63,492 bases of DNA from Parabacteroides sp. Marseille-P3160 (GTDB taxonomy: Bacteria; Bacteroidota; Bacteroidia; Bacteroidales; Tannerellaceae): positions 1,475,754 to 1,539,245 of the forward strand of contig NZ_LT799418.1 in the NCBI RefSeq assembly GCF_900162725.1. The letters are read 5' to 3'. The notes below the pieces were generated by a model. That model was not told where the DNA came from and searched no databases. It saw only the letters and a list, made by a program, of their open reading frames with translations. The position numbers and the translations under genes were made by a program. The stretch's first letter is position 1, and the number at the start of each line of letters is the position of its first letter. This document shows, in pieces, positions 28,015 through 37,473 of the stretch.

Positions 28015-30222
28015 ATGAAAACAGTATTACTTAGCCTTATCTTACTCTTTTATAGTATTGGTTTACTCTCGCAAGAGAATAACAAAGAGATTATTAAGGT
28101 ATCGACCCATGACTTGACTATGGTCTTCACTACCTCTGTGAATGAAAAGGTCCTTTTCCAGTATTTTGGTGATCATTTGTCAGATGCCTCCGCTTTTCCC
28201 GGAAAACGTTTTAAGGAACAACCTGACAACGGTACCGGTTATGCTCCTACACTTTATCCGGCATACGGGGGGCGCTACTTTTTGAATCCGGCTTTAAAGT
28301 TAACGCACGCCGACGGAGTCTTAACAACGGATTTAGTCTTTGTAAATCAGGAAACAAAGAACCTGGATGCCAACCGGATTGAAACTATTATCCGCATGAA
28401 AGATACGTTGTATCCGGTTTTTGTCGATGTACATTTCATGGCTTATCAAAAGGAAAACGTCATCACTCAGTTTGTTACGATCAAACATCAGGAGAAGAAA
28501 GCATTGGAGGTAGAAAACCTGGCGTCGGCCTATCTTCCCCTACATGCCGAATCTTATTATCTGACTCAATTTCATGGAACATGGGCTGCTGAAATGCAGA
28601 TGGTAGAAGAAAAACTGACACATGGGATCAAACGGATTGAATCTAAAAAAGGAGTGCGGACCAATCAATCGGAAAGCACCTCTTTCCTTCTGTCATTAAA
28701 TGGTCCGGCCGATGAAGACCACGGGGAAGTCTATGGCGGTTCATTGGCATGGTCCGGTAATTTCTCTCTTTCTTTTGAAGTTGATGAATGCGGGGTGCTG
28801 CATACTCTCACCGGAATGAATACTTTTGCTTCCACCTATCACCTTCTTCCCAATGAAACGTTGAGAACGCCGGAAATGGTTTGGACTTTCAGCTCGTCCG
28901 GTAAAGGACAAATTTCCCGTAATTTACATGACTGGTCGCAAAAATATGCGTTGGCACATGGCGATCGGTTGCGTCTGGTCTTATTAAACAGTTGGGAAGG
29001 TGCTTATTTTTCCTTTGGGGAGAAGACAATAACGGATATGATCGATGCAGCCGCTGATTTCGGAGTGGAAATGTTTGTTTTGGATGACGGGTGGTTTGGA
29101 AATAAATATCCACGGAATAATGCGGATGCCGGCTTGGGTGACTGGCAGGTGAACCGGGAAAAGCTACCGCGCGGGATCGATTATTTAGCGAAATATGCGG
29201 TAGACAAAGGATTGAAATTCGGTATCTGGATCGAACCCGAAATGGTGAATCCCAAAAGTGAATTAGCGGAGAAACATCCGGAGTGGATCGTAAAGAGCGG
29301 GAAAAGAGAGATCATACCGATGCGTAATCAATGGCTGTTGGATTTAAGTAATCCGGCGGTACAGGACTTTGTCGTGCAAACCTTTGATGAGGTGATTGCC
29401 TTGTCTCCCAATATCAGCTATATTAAATGGGATGCGAACCGGCATGTCGATAATGTAGGCTCCGATTATTTATCGGCTGGCGATCAGACCCATTTCTGGA
29501 TCGATTATGTAAACGGGCTTTATAGCGCTTATGAACGTATCAGAGCCAAACATCCGGAGGTAATGATCCAACTCTGTTCTTCCGGAGGAGGACGGCTGGA
29601 CTTCGGCGCACTTCGTTTTCATGATGAATTCTGGCCGAGTGATAATACGAATGCGTTAGATCGTGTTGCGATCCAGTACGGAACGAATCATTTCTTTCCG
29701 GCTATGGCTACCTCATCGCACGTATCACCCAGCCCGAATCATCAGACCGGGATGATCACACCGCTTAAGTTCCGTTTTGATGTGGCGATGTCCGGTCGTT
29801 TGGGAATGGAAATCCAACCTAAAGATTTGGCTGGAGAGGATTTATCTTTTGCTAAACAGGCGGTGGAAACCTATAAACAGATCCGTCCGGTCGTACAGTT
29901 AGGGGATTTATACCGGTTGGTCTCTCCTTATGGAGAAAATGGATGGGCCTCCCTGATGTATGTTTCGAAAGATAAAAAAGAATCGGTATTCTTTGCTTAC
30001 AGTTTAAAATATCATGGACGGACCACATTTTTTGAGACAAAACTGAAAGGACTGGATCCGGCTAAAAAATATACGGTAAAGGAGATTAATAAGCATTCGG
30101 GTAGTCGTGTTTTCTGGGGAGACGGACAGACTTTCTCCGGAGAATATCTAATGAAGGCAGGGATCAACTTAACCATAGGGAACCCATTTGAGAGTGCAGT
30201 CTTATTAATCACGGAATTTTAA
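28015..30222 (+). CDS. GH36 alpha-galactosidase
   Basis: A 735-residue secreted enzyme with a signal peptide (LILLFYSIGLLSQENN). The N-terminal beta-supersandwich contains ALVFVDVHF-type strands. The (beta/alpha)8 barrel has VLDDGWFGNKYPRNN near 362, FGIWIEPEMVNPKSEL, the nucleophile D473 in YIKWDANR, the sugar-binding CSSGGGRLDFG and the acid/base D543 in FWPSDNTNAL. These are all diagnostic of GH36, and the length is typical. It releases terminal alpha-D-galactose from oligosaccharides. It lies 16 bases after GH95 and 19 before the GH27-like gene. Cleavage before Gln in the signal peptide (S|QEN) makes it a candidate for N-terminal pyroglutamate formation by the cyclase at 52411. Confidence 0.94.
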   Translation: MKTVLLSLILLFYSIGLLSQENNKEIIKVSTHDLTMVFTTSVNEKVLFQYFGDHLSDASAFPGKRFKEQPDNGTGYAPTLYPAYGGRYFLNPALKLTHADGVLTTDLVFVNQETKNLDANRIETIIRMKDTLYPVFVDVHFMAYQKENVITQFVTIKHQEKKALEVENLASAYLPLHAESYYLTQFHGTWAAEMQMVEEKLTHGIKRIESKKGVRTNQSESTSFLLSLNGPADEDHGEVYGGSLAWSGNFSLSFEVDECGVLHTLTGMNTFASTYHLLPNETLRTPEMVWTFSSSGKGQISRNLHDWSQKYALAHGDRLRLVLLNSWEGAYFSFGEKTITDMIDAAADFGVEMFVLDDGWFGNKYPRNNADAGLGDWQVNREKLPRGIDYLAKYAVDKGLKFGIWIEPEMVNPKSELAEKHPEWIVKSGKREIIPMRNQWLLDLSNPAVQDFVVQTFDEVIALSPNISYIKWDANRHVDNVGSDYLSAGDQTHFWIDYVNGLYSAYERIRAKHPEVMIQLCSSGGGRLDFGALRFHDEFWPSDNTNALDRVAIQYGTNHFFPAMATSSHVSPSPNHQTGMITPLKFRFDVAMSGRLGMEIQPKDLAGEDLSFAKQAVETYKQIRPVVQLGDLYRLVSPYGENGWASLMYVSKDKKESVFFAYSLKYHGRTTFFETKLKGLDPAKKYTVKEINKHSGSRVFWGDGQTFSGEYLMKAGINLTIGNPFESAVLLITEF

Positions 30223-30241
30223 TTTTATACCCTTATTCATC

Positions 30242-32248
30242 ATGCATAGAAATGTATATAAATGGTTTGCTGTTATACTCTTGAGTTTCCTCTTATTTTC
30301 TTGTGGGGATACGGCTTCAATCAGATCCGGAAATTGGAAAATAAACTATGATCCGGAAAGTAAAGGAGTCCATATCGAAAAAGAAGGTAAGCGGATTTAC
30401 GAAAATGTATATGCTTCTTATAAATTGAGTGGCAAGCTGATAACAACAAGGGACTATACAAATAAAGAAGTAGAGCGGGAAACTGTTGAAGATCTCTTCG
30501 GAAAGGGCTCGGTCTTAAGACTGACCTTTAAAGGGGCAGGATTACCCACGCTGATACAATCTTTTTATGTATATCCGGGCAAAGACTATATTCTTACGGA
30601 TTTCACTTTGGAAGATCAAATGGAAATTTCCTCCAACTATATGGCTCCGGTAACGATCGACCGGATGTCACCGGTCTTGGAGAAAGGAGATAACCGGGCC
30701 TTGTTCATTCCTTTTGATAATGATAAGTGGATCCGCTATCAATCTCATCCGCTGACATTCGATAAACTGACCAGTTATGAAGCGACTGCGATTTTTAATA
30801 ATCAAACACGCAAAGGTTTGGTAATTGGGTCCGTGGAGCATGACAGTTGGAAGACCGCGATAGATATCGGCAAAAGCGATCATTCGAATCCGGCTACTTT
30901 GGTTTGTTACGGAGGTGCGGCGGATACACTTACACGGGATGTTAAGCCGCATGGAGCCTTAAAAGGAACTCGTATTAAATCTCCCAAAATCTTGTTAGGC
31001 TATTTTGATGATTGGAGAATAGGATTGGAGACGTATGCCAAAGCAAATGCAACGATTGCTCCTCCCAAAACATGGGAGAAAGGAATACCTTTTGGATGGA
31101 ATAGTTGGGGAGTACTGCAATTTAATCTTACTTATGGTAAGGCATTGGAAGTCTCTGATTTCTTTAAGAATAAATTGCAGAATAATCATTTTGCAGATTC
31201 TGATAATACCGTGATGATCGGCTTGGATTCAGGTTGGAACCGTTTCACGGAGGAAGAATTGAAAAGCTTTGTCGATCATTGTAAAGCCAATGGACAAAAG
31301 GCCGGAATTTACTGGACTCCATTTACCGATTGGGGGAAAAATCCGGAAAGAGTGATAAGCGACGCTCCCGATTACCAATTTAAAGATGTTTATTTATATG
31401 CGAACGAACAACCGCAGGAATTGGATGGAGCTTATGCCATCGATCCTACCCACCCGGCAATCGAGCAGCAAATGAAGAAAATCTCCGATCTGTTTCATCG
31501 CGCCGGTTTTGAATATGTGAAGATGGACTTTATGACGCATGGTGCTATGGAAGCGGATAAGTGGTATCGGCCGGAAATTCAGACAGGTATTCAAGCCTAT
31601 AATTATGGAATGAAATTACTGGATAAGTACTTTGGGGACATGTATATCAATCTGTCCATCTCTCCCGTTTTTCCGGCTCATTATGCCCAATCCAGAAGAA
31701 TTGCCTGTGATGCATGGAATAAAATAAAAGATACGGAATATACGATGAATGCATCCTCCTATGGTTGGTGGCAAAATTACGTATACAAGTATAATGATGC
31801 CGACCATATTGTCTTACAACAAGCGACTGAAGGAGAGAACAGGGCACGCATCACTTCCAGTATTATTACAGGGATTTTTATTACTGGAGATGATTTTAGT
31901 GCGGGTGGTTCACAAGAGGGAAAAGAGAAAGCCGAAAAGTTTCTGACAAATCCCGAAATAAATGCAGTGGCTACCGGAAGAGCTTTTCGCCCGGTGGAAG
32001 GAAACGGGGAGTTTTCCGAAAGTCAATTTGTACGTCAGGAGGAAGACGGAACCTTCTACTTCGCTTTATTTAATTATAGCGAACAGGAGGTTAAAACGAC
32101 AATCTCTTTAGACCGGATTGGATTGGATGCAAAGAAAGAATATCAAATGAAAGAATTATGGAGTGGGAAAAACGTGCCGGTCAAAGAATCGTTCGACATT
32201 GCGATTCCCGCTAAAGATGTGTTACTATTTAAATATAAGAATAATTAA
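30242..32248 (+). CDS. GH27-like (clan GH-D) putative alpha-galactosidase lipoprotein
   Basis: A 668-residue lipoprotein (VILLSFLLFSCGDTAS). The N-terminal 270 residues form a beta-rich domain. The barrel starts with PFGWNSWGVLQFN, the GWNSW hallmark of GH27. It continues with GLDSGWNRFTEEEL, KAGIYWTPFTDWG, a likely nucleophile D429 in YVKMDFMTHG, and a likely acid/base D490 in RIACDAWNK. The C-terminal beta domain ends with ELWSGKNVPVKESF. GH27 normally has KYDxC at the nucleophile, so this is a divergent member and might act on another alpha-linked sugar. The T9SS-exported protein at 37474 is a clear paralogue. It sits between GH36 and SusC in the operon. Confidence 0.7.
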   Translation: MHRNVYKWFAVILLSFLLFSCGDTASIRSGNWKINYDPESKGVHIEKEGKRIYENVYASYKLSGKLITTRDYTNKEVERETVEDLFGKGSVLRLTFKGAGLPTLIQSFYVYPGKDYILTDFTLEDQMEISSNYMAPVTIDRMSPVLEKGDNRALFIPFDNDKWIRYQSHPLTFDKLTSYEATAIFNNQTRKGLVIGSVEHDSWKTAIDIGKSDHSNPATLVCYGGAADTLTRDVKPHGALKGTRIKSPKILLGYFDDWRIGLETYAKANATIAPPKTWEKGIPFGWNSWGVLQFNLTYGKALEVSDFFKNKLQNNHFADSDNTVMIGLDSGWNRFTEEELKSFVDHCKANGQKAGIYWTPFTDWGKNPERVISDAPDYQFKDVYLYANEQPQELDGAYAIDPTHPAIEQQMKKISDLFHRAGFEYVKMDFMTHGAMEADKWYRPEIQTGIQAYNYGMKLLDKYFGDMYINLSISPVFPAHYAQSRRIACDAWNKIKDTEYTMNASSYGWWQNYVYKYNDADHIVLQQATEGENRARITSSIITGIFITGDDFSAGGSQEGKEKAEKFLTNPEINAVATGRAFRPVEGNGEFSESQFVRQEEDGTFYFALFNYSEQEVKTTISLDRIGLDAKKEYQMKELWSGKNVPVKESFDIAIPAKDVLLFKYKNN

Positions 32249-32269
32249 CCTTATTAATGTCAGTAAATT

Positions 32270-35200
32270 ATGAAAAGGATGAAATTGGTTAGTTTTATGC
32301 TGTTTTTGTTTTGTTGCACACAGATGTTTGCACAAAACAGGACGATAACAGGTCAAATCACTGATGGTAGAACGTTGGAGCCGCTGTTGGGAGCCAGTGT
32401 TACTGTCAAAGGGACAACCGTAGGAACGATGTCGGATGTGGATGGAAATTATTCCATAGCGATATCCTCTCCGGATGCTGTTTTAGTCTTTAGCTATATC
32501 GGGTATAACTCAAAAGAGGTAAAGGTCGATAATCAGACTGTTATCAATATTGACCTCACGGAGGATGCTCAATCGTTGGATGAAGTGATTGTCGTCGGAG
32601 CTTCATTTAAGAAGAGCGACTTAACGGGTGCGGTAGGAAGTGTCAATGCGAAAGTGTTGTCTGAAAAACCGGTTACGACTATTAATGAAGCCATTCAGGG
32701 ACGTGTAGCCGGTGTCTTTATCTCGAAAGGTACACGCCCCGGAGATGATGCTTCCATCAAAATCCGTGGTGTAAATACCATTAATACGTCTACCGATCCG
32801 ATCTATGTGGTGGACGGTTTAGTGATGGATAACTATGCTTCGGGCTTCAATTCGATCAGTGTGAACGATGTGGCCTCGATTGAAGTCTTAAAAGACGCTT
32901 CTGCTACGGCCTTGTACGGTTCCCGCGGTTCAAATGGAGTCGTGCTGATTACGACTAAAAAAGGAAGCGGGGAAGGAAAAGTGAGTTATGACGCTTGGTT
33001 TGGAGTACAGGAGTTTGCAAAAGTACCGAAGACGATGAATACACAGCAGTTATTTGATTTAAGGAAAGATGCGTATGTAAACGGCTTCCGGTCGACCAAT
33101 CCGGGTGGGAATGTGGATCAGTATGTCAACGATATAATCATGGGGAGCAATACGGTCTTTGCCGATTATGAGTTTGACGCCTATAAGAACAATGACAACT
33201 ACAACTGGTTGGACGAGGTGACCCGTACCGGTTTGCAGCAAAATCATTCTCTGAACTTCTCCGGAGGTACGGATAAAGGCAGCTATTATTTAAGTATGGG
33301 TTATTCCGACCAAAAAGGCTTGATGAAGAAATCCGGCCAGAATAAATATACCGGTCGTATCAATGCGGAACAACTGATCAAACCTTGGTTGAAAGTCGGT
33401 ACGAATACTACTTATATGCGTACGAAAGATGAAATAGTGGACGATGGCGTGATGAACCGGGCGCGGAATGCAAACCCGATGTTGGCAATCGATGACCAAT
33501 TACCGACCTTGAATTATCAAGGTATATTCGATCAAAATAATTTCAACCCGATCCGTTCGTTAACTGTCGATCACGATCGTACACGGAATCGGATTCTTTC
33601 GGCCAATTATTTGAATATTAATCCGATTAATGGTTTGAATATCCGTACTTCGCTTTCTTTGGATTATGCGGAGCAGACGGAATTTACCTATACTCCGAAA
33701 GATATTTATGAGTCTATCCGTTATTCGCAGGATGGAGAAGCTAAACAGAACCGTGATTCGCGTACCACTTGGCAATGGGACAATACCGTTTCGTACGATA
33801 CTTCCTTCGGCCTGCATCATATCAATGGCCTGTTGGGTACGAGTACCACCCGGACAGACCGCAACTATACGAACGTGACCGGTAAAGGTTTTGGTACGGA
33901 CTTGTTTTCTTATTATAATATCGGCGCTTCTTATAAGAAAGATGAGAGAGATATTGGTTCCGATTTTGTCACGGCAACATTGATGTCATATCTTATACGG
34001 GCTAATTATAACTATGCCGGGAAATATTATTTGACAGCCACGGCTCGTTATGACGGTTCTTCCAAATTTGCCAAAGGCCACCAATGGGGTATCTTCCCTT
34101 CATTTTCCGGCGCATGGAATATAGCAGAAGAAGCCTTTATGAAAGATCAATCTCTTTTTGACCAGCTTAAACTGCGTGTCGGCTATGGCGTCGTGGGAAA
34201 CCAAAATATTGACGATTTTGCCTTTCGCAGCCTTTACAGCCCAAGTGTAAACAATGGGGAAGTTTCCTATGTATCCAATGGACGCAGGGGGACAGAGGAT
34301 ATTACGTGGGAAAAACAAAGACAACTCAATCTCGGTTTCGATATGGGATTTTTGAATAACCGTATTCGTTTTTCCGCAGATGCTTTCCTCATTAAGAATA
34401 AGGATTTGTTGATGAAGCGTTCGTTAGCAACGACAAGTGGCTTTAATGAAGCTTTTGAAAATATCGGCGCGATTGAAAATAAAGGAGTTGAATTCTCTTT
34501 GAATGCAAATCTTATTGACACAAAAGATTTCCAATGGAATGCTTCTGCTACCTTATCGGCAGATAAGAATAAAATTACCCAGTTATATGGTACGAATGAC
34601 GTGATTTATAATGTAGACGCTGATCGTAATATCCAGAAAGAAGGAAACTTATTTTTGGGGGAATCCAGAAACACTATTTATATCTGGAGAACCGGCGGTA
34701 TTGCTCAGGCGGTTGATCTGGATCGATTAAGTAAGATCGACTTTAACGGTTATCATGTAGGTGCCGGTGATTTATATCCGTTGGATGTAAATGATGATAA
34801 AGTGATTGATGAAAATGACCGGGTAGTAATCGGTTCTACCGACCCTAAATTCTACGGTGGTTTTGCCACTGATTTCTCATGGAAAGGCATTAGTTTGAAT
34901 GCGGTATTCAATTATTCTTATGGGGCGAGAAAACTAAGTCCTTACTATGAAGGTTTAATTACCAGTGTGGGAAATAGCGCTGCCTCCGTTGATTTACTGG
35001 ACCGATGGACCACGGATAATACTACGGCTAAGTTTCCGCGTCCCGTGACAGGTTTTGATTATAATCATTACAGTGCAAGTAGTATGGATTTCAGTGTGCA
35101 GAAAGCTTCTTTCCTGAGACTCTCGACGCTGACGTTGGCCTATACCTTTGAACGTTCGATCGTTGAAAAATTGAAATTGGGTAATTTGCGGGTCTATGCA

Positions 35201-35311
35201 ACAGGCTCTAATTTATTCTGTTTAACCGACTATAATGGATATGATCCTGAAACAGGCGATTGGTATCCTCCTACAAGAATGTACGTATTCGGTTTGAACG
35301 TAAGTTTCTAA
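32270..35311 (+). CDS. SusC/RagA-family TonB-dependent transporter of the galactoside locus
   Basis: A 1013-residue outer-membrane transporter. It has a signal peptide (LFLFCCTQMFAQNRT), then the carboxypeptidase-like domain (ITGQITDGRTLEPLLGASVT) at about 22-100. The TonB box SLDEVIVVGASFKKSD is followed by a plug with IRGVNTINTSTDPIYVVDG and EVLKDASATALYGSRGSNGV. The barrel ends RMYVFGLNVSF. There is no STN domain, which fits control by the HTCS and not by a FecR/sigma pair. It is the fourth gene of the operon, 21 bases after the GH27-like gene, and is followed by susD. GH genes before susC/susD reverse the commonest order. Confidence 0.95.
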   Translation: MKRMKLVSFMLFLFCCTQMFAQNRTITGQITDGRTLEPLLGASVTVKGTTVGTMSDVDGNYSIAISSPDAVLVFSYIGYNSKEVKVDNQTVINIDLTEDAQSLDEVIVVGASFKKSDLTGAVGSVNAKVLSEKPVTTINEAIQGRVAGVFISKGTRPGDDASIKIRGVNTINTSTDPIYVVDGLVMDNYASGFNSISVNDVASIEVLKDASATALYGSRGSNGVVLITTKKGSGEGKVSYDAWFGVQEFAKVPKTMNTQQLFDLRKDAYVNGFRSTNPGGNVDQYVNDIIMGSNTVFADYEFDAYKNNDNYNWLDEVTRTGLQQNHSLNFSGGTDKGSYYLSMGYSDQKGLMKKSGQNKYTGRINAEQLIKPWLKVGTNTTYMRTKDEIVDDGVMNRARNANPMLAIDDQLPTLNYQGIFDQNNFNPIRSLTVDHDRTRNRILSANYLNINPINGLNIRTSLSLDYAEQTEFTYTPKDIYESIRYSQDGEAKQNRDSRTTWQWDNTVSYDTSFGLHHINGLLGTSTTRTDRNYTNVTGKGFGTDLFSYYNIGASYKKDERDIGSDFVTATLMSYLIRANYNYAGKYYLTATARYDGSSKFAKGHQWGIFPSFSGAWNIAEEAFMKDQSLFDQLKLRVGYGVVGNQNIDDFAFRSLYSPSVNNGEVSYVSNGRRGTEDITWEKQRQLNLGFDMGFLNNRIRFSADAFLIKNKDLLMKRSLATTSGFNEAFENIGAIENKGVEFSLNANLIDTKDFQWNASATLSADKNKITQLYGTNDVIYNVDADRNIQKEGNLFLGESRNTIYIWRTGGIAQAVDLDRLSKIDFNGYHVGAGDLYPLDVNDDKVIDENDRVVIGSTDPKFYGGFATDFSWKGISLNAVFNYSYGARKLSPYYEGLITSVGNSAASVDLLDRWTTDNTTAKFPRPVTGFDYNHYSASSMDFSVQKASFLRLSTLTLAYTFERSIVEKLKLGNLRVYATGSNLFCLTDYNGYDPETGDWYPPTRMYVFGLNVSF

Positions 35312-35334
35312 TCAATTGGATATTTAATATTATA

Positions 35335-36927
35335 ATGAAAGTAGCAATGAAAAATATAAAGAATAGCACAATCATATATGCAGTCGCTTTGGCGTTTGCA
35401 GTAAGCAGCACCTCTTGCTCTGACTTTCTGACGCAAGAGTCAAAGACTGCTTTGACGGAAGAACAGGTCTTCTCAAAAATAGAAAATGTAGAACCGCTGG
35501 TTCAAGGCTTGTATGTTAAATACCGGGGATGTAAGGAAGGTCGCAACGGATTAATGGTTAATCTGGGACTGGACGAAAGCCAGCAGGGGAATTTCCAACT
35601 CATTTCATCGGGCTCTCAGGCCGGTATGGATAAATATAATGGATTGCTGAACCCTACTTCTACGCAGGTGGCTGCTATCTGGGGGAACCGATGGCCGGTT
35701 GTAACTGCCGCGGCTAAAGCTATTTATGCGCTTGGCTTAACGGAAGAAGAGCCTGACAAAGCAAAACAGTTATTGGGAGAAGCCAGCTTTATCCGGGGAA
35801 TGCTGATGATGGAGTTGAGTATGTATTGGGGGGAGATCCCGATTATTGATATGAGCCGTACCTTAGAACTGGGGTTGGGACGTCAACCCTTGACCGAAGT
35901 TTGGAAATACATTATCAACGATTTTAAAACGGCGGCGGATAATTTACCCGAAAGATGGGACGACCCGAAACGTGCTACATCAGGCGCTGCATTGGCAATG
36001 CTTGGGAAAGCTTATATGTATGCACCGGTTGAAACCGGATTGCGTGACTTTGCTTTGGCAAAAACCTGTTTTGAGCAAATGATGGGACGTTATTCATTGG
36101 TTCCTAACTTTGCCGATTTGTATGCGTATGATAAACCGAATTCAGTTGAATCTATCTTTGAATTGCAATTCAACAATATTTGGCCGGATTGTAATTATTG
36201 GCAGTTTGACTGTGGATCTAGAGCGGTAGATTCCTGGTTTTCACAAGGATGTTATTTCTCCGGTTACGATTTTTTGGTTCCGACTCCGTTCGCTTACCAT
36301 ACGGTTGCAGAAGGAGGTATTTGGGAAGAGGGTGATTTGCGTAAAGATGCCAGTTTGCGTTACGATTTTACCTATCATGGTGTAACTCCTGACTTGTCTA
36401 AAACGCAATGGACCGGTACTACCGATGAGCTCGATCCTCATATTAAAAAGTTTGAAGATCCACGTACTGACCAAGACAATGGAACTATTGCGAATATGTG
36501 GAATTCCGGCAAGAACTTTGCAGTGATCCGTTTAGCGGATATCATCCTGTTGTACGCAGAATGTCTGAATGAACAGGGGAATACCTCGGATGCGGTAACA
36601 TTGGTCAATGATAAGATCCGTGCCCGTGCATGGGGTGGTGTTTTGCCGGCTAATCAAAGGTGGAATACAGGTATGTCGAAAGACGAATTTAAGACAAAAG
36701 TGATGGATGAACGTTTCCGTGAACTTTGTTTTGAAGGTTGGCGCCGTATGGACTTGATACGTACCGGTAAATTTGTGGAGTTGGTAAAAGAACGTAACCG
36801 TTGGGCAAGAGAATCGGGTACGATCCAGGACTTCCATGTACGTTATCCGATACCGGATACCGAAATTAAAAGTAATGAAGATTTCAGCGGGGAAGACCAG
36901 AATCCGGGATATACACAAAGCAACTGA
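35335..36927 (+). CDS. SusD/RagB-family nutrient-binding lipoprotein of the galactoside locus
   Basis: About 530 residues from the ATG at 35335; a second ATG at 35347 (MKNIKNS) is equally good. A longer frame from 35260 would overlap susC and delay the signal peptide, so it is rejected. The lipobox is AFAVSSTSCSDFLTQESK. SusD features are LGEASFIRGMLMMELSMYWGEIP in the helical half and MDERFRELCFEGWRRMDLIRTG followed by VRYPIPDTEIKSN at the end. It caps the SusC at 32270. The operon ends here: a strong hairpin terminator begins 8 bases downstream. Confidence 0.93.
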   Translation: MKVAMKNIKNSTIIYAVALAFAVSSTSCSDFLTQESKTALTEEQVFSKIENVEPLVQGLYVKYRGCKEGRNGLMVNLGLDESQQGNFQLISSGSQAGMDKYNGLLNPTSTQVAAIWGNRWPVVTAAAKAIYALGLTEEEPDKAKQLLGEASFIRGMLMMELSMYWGEIPIIDMSRTLELGLGRQPLTEVWKYIINDFKTAADNLPERWDDPKRATSGAALAMLGKAYMYAPVETGLRDFALAKTCFEQMMGRYSLVPNFADLYAYDKPNSVESIFELQFNNIWPDCNYWQFDCGSRAVDSWFSQGCYFSGYDFLVPTPFAYHTVAEGGIWEEGDLRKDASLRYDFTYHGVTPDLSKTQWTGTTDELDPHIKKFEDPRTDQDNGTIANMWNSGKNFAVIRLADIILLYAECLNEQGNTSDAVTLVNDKIRARAWGGVLPANQRWNTGMSKDEFKTKVMDERFRELCFEGWRRMDLIRTGKFVELVKERNRWARESGTIQDFHVRYPIPDTEIKSNEDFSGEDQNPGYTQSN

Positions 36928-36934
36928 TAAAGGA

Positions 36935-36962
36935 GGGCATGGTATCGATCCATGCCCTTTTT
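36935..36962 (+). terminator. Intrinsic terminator of the GH95-SusD operon
   Basis: A perfect 8-bp stem GGGCATGG / CCATGCCC closes a 7-base loop and is followed by TTTTT. It lies 8 bases after the susD stop, so it separates the operon from the type IX-exported enzyme downstream. Confidence 0.88.
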
Positions 36963-37028
36963 AATCTTATATTGCAACCTCTTAAAAATAGACTTTCGAG
37001 TAGATGAACATACGGATTAAATCATTGT

Positions 37029-37230
37029 TGCTACTCAAAGATCGTTTTGTTTGCTTTAGTTCGGCGTAGCGTCTTCGCTACGTCGTAGCTAAAAGCAAGG
37101 CTCCGCCTTGCATATATATAATATACAAAGCTGGAGCTTTGTTTCTAACACGACATAGCGAAGACGCTACGCCGAACAAAAAAGGGTAAATGTGTTTACC
37201 TTGTTGCTGCTACTCAAAGATCGTTTTGTT
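37029..37230. repeat. Compound hairpin element between 23-bp direct repeats
   Basis: A 23-base sequence (TGCTACTCAAAGATCGTTTT...) occurs at 37029-37051 and, identically, at 37208-37230. Between the copies, 37059-37086 and 37150-37177 form a 28-base inverted repeat with one mismatch. Each arm can also fold on itself (GTAGCG-TCTT-CGCTAC type). Two further hairpins sit in the centre: GCAAGGC-TCC-GCCTTGC at 37095-37111 and CAAAGCT-GG-AGCTTTG at 37126-37141. The DNA can thus form one long cruciform or four small hairpins. The GC-rich arms contrast with the AT-rich surroundings. It is non-coding and resembles REP-like dispersed palindromes. Confidence 0.75.
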
Positions 37231-37249
37231 GCCTATGGATGGTTTCATT

Positions 37250-37369
37250 GCTGCAATCGAATTATATTTTTAATAATTGTTGAATATATTTTTGACAACT
37301 GTTGAATTATTTTTTGACAACTGTTGAACTTATTTTTGACAATTGTCAAAAATATAATTGGATTGTAAC
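37250..37369. repeat. Type A element: four palindromes at 22-bp spacing inside 22-bp inverted repeats
   Basis: Core hexamers begin at 37274 (TAATTG), 37296 (CAACTG), 37318 (CAACTG) and 37340 (CAATTG), exactly 22 bases apart. Each unit has the shape ATTTTTGA-CAAyTG-TTGAATnn, and the fourth forms a perfect 24-base palindrome at 37331-37354. The array is flanked by a 22-base inverted repeat, 37250-37271 against 37348-37369, with 19 of 22 matching. The centre of the whole 120 bases falls midway between units 2 and 3, so the element is symmetrical at two levels. It lies 104 bases before the start of the type IX-exported enzyme. The rest of the gap, 37370-37473, holds no clear promoter. Confidence 0.8.
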
Positions 37370-37473
37370 AAACAGACCGGAATCAAGCGGGAAATCAATC
37401 ATTGGCAGGCAGGAAATTGATACTTGAAACGGGATAAACCGGTAAAAGAATAGGTTTTATAAAATACAAACAA

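Noticed and set aside
35260-35334. N-terminal extension of the SusD at 35335
   Set aside because: It would overlap susC and push the lipoprotein signal 25 residues inside the protein.
37266-37353. CRISPR-like array at the 22-bp repeats
   Set aside because: The 22-base units are contiguous, with no unique spacers, each unit is itself a palindrome, there are only four, and no cas genes are nearby.
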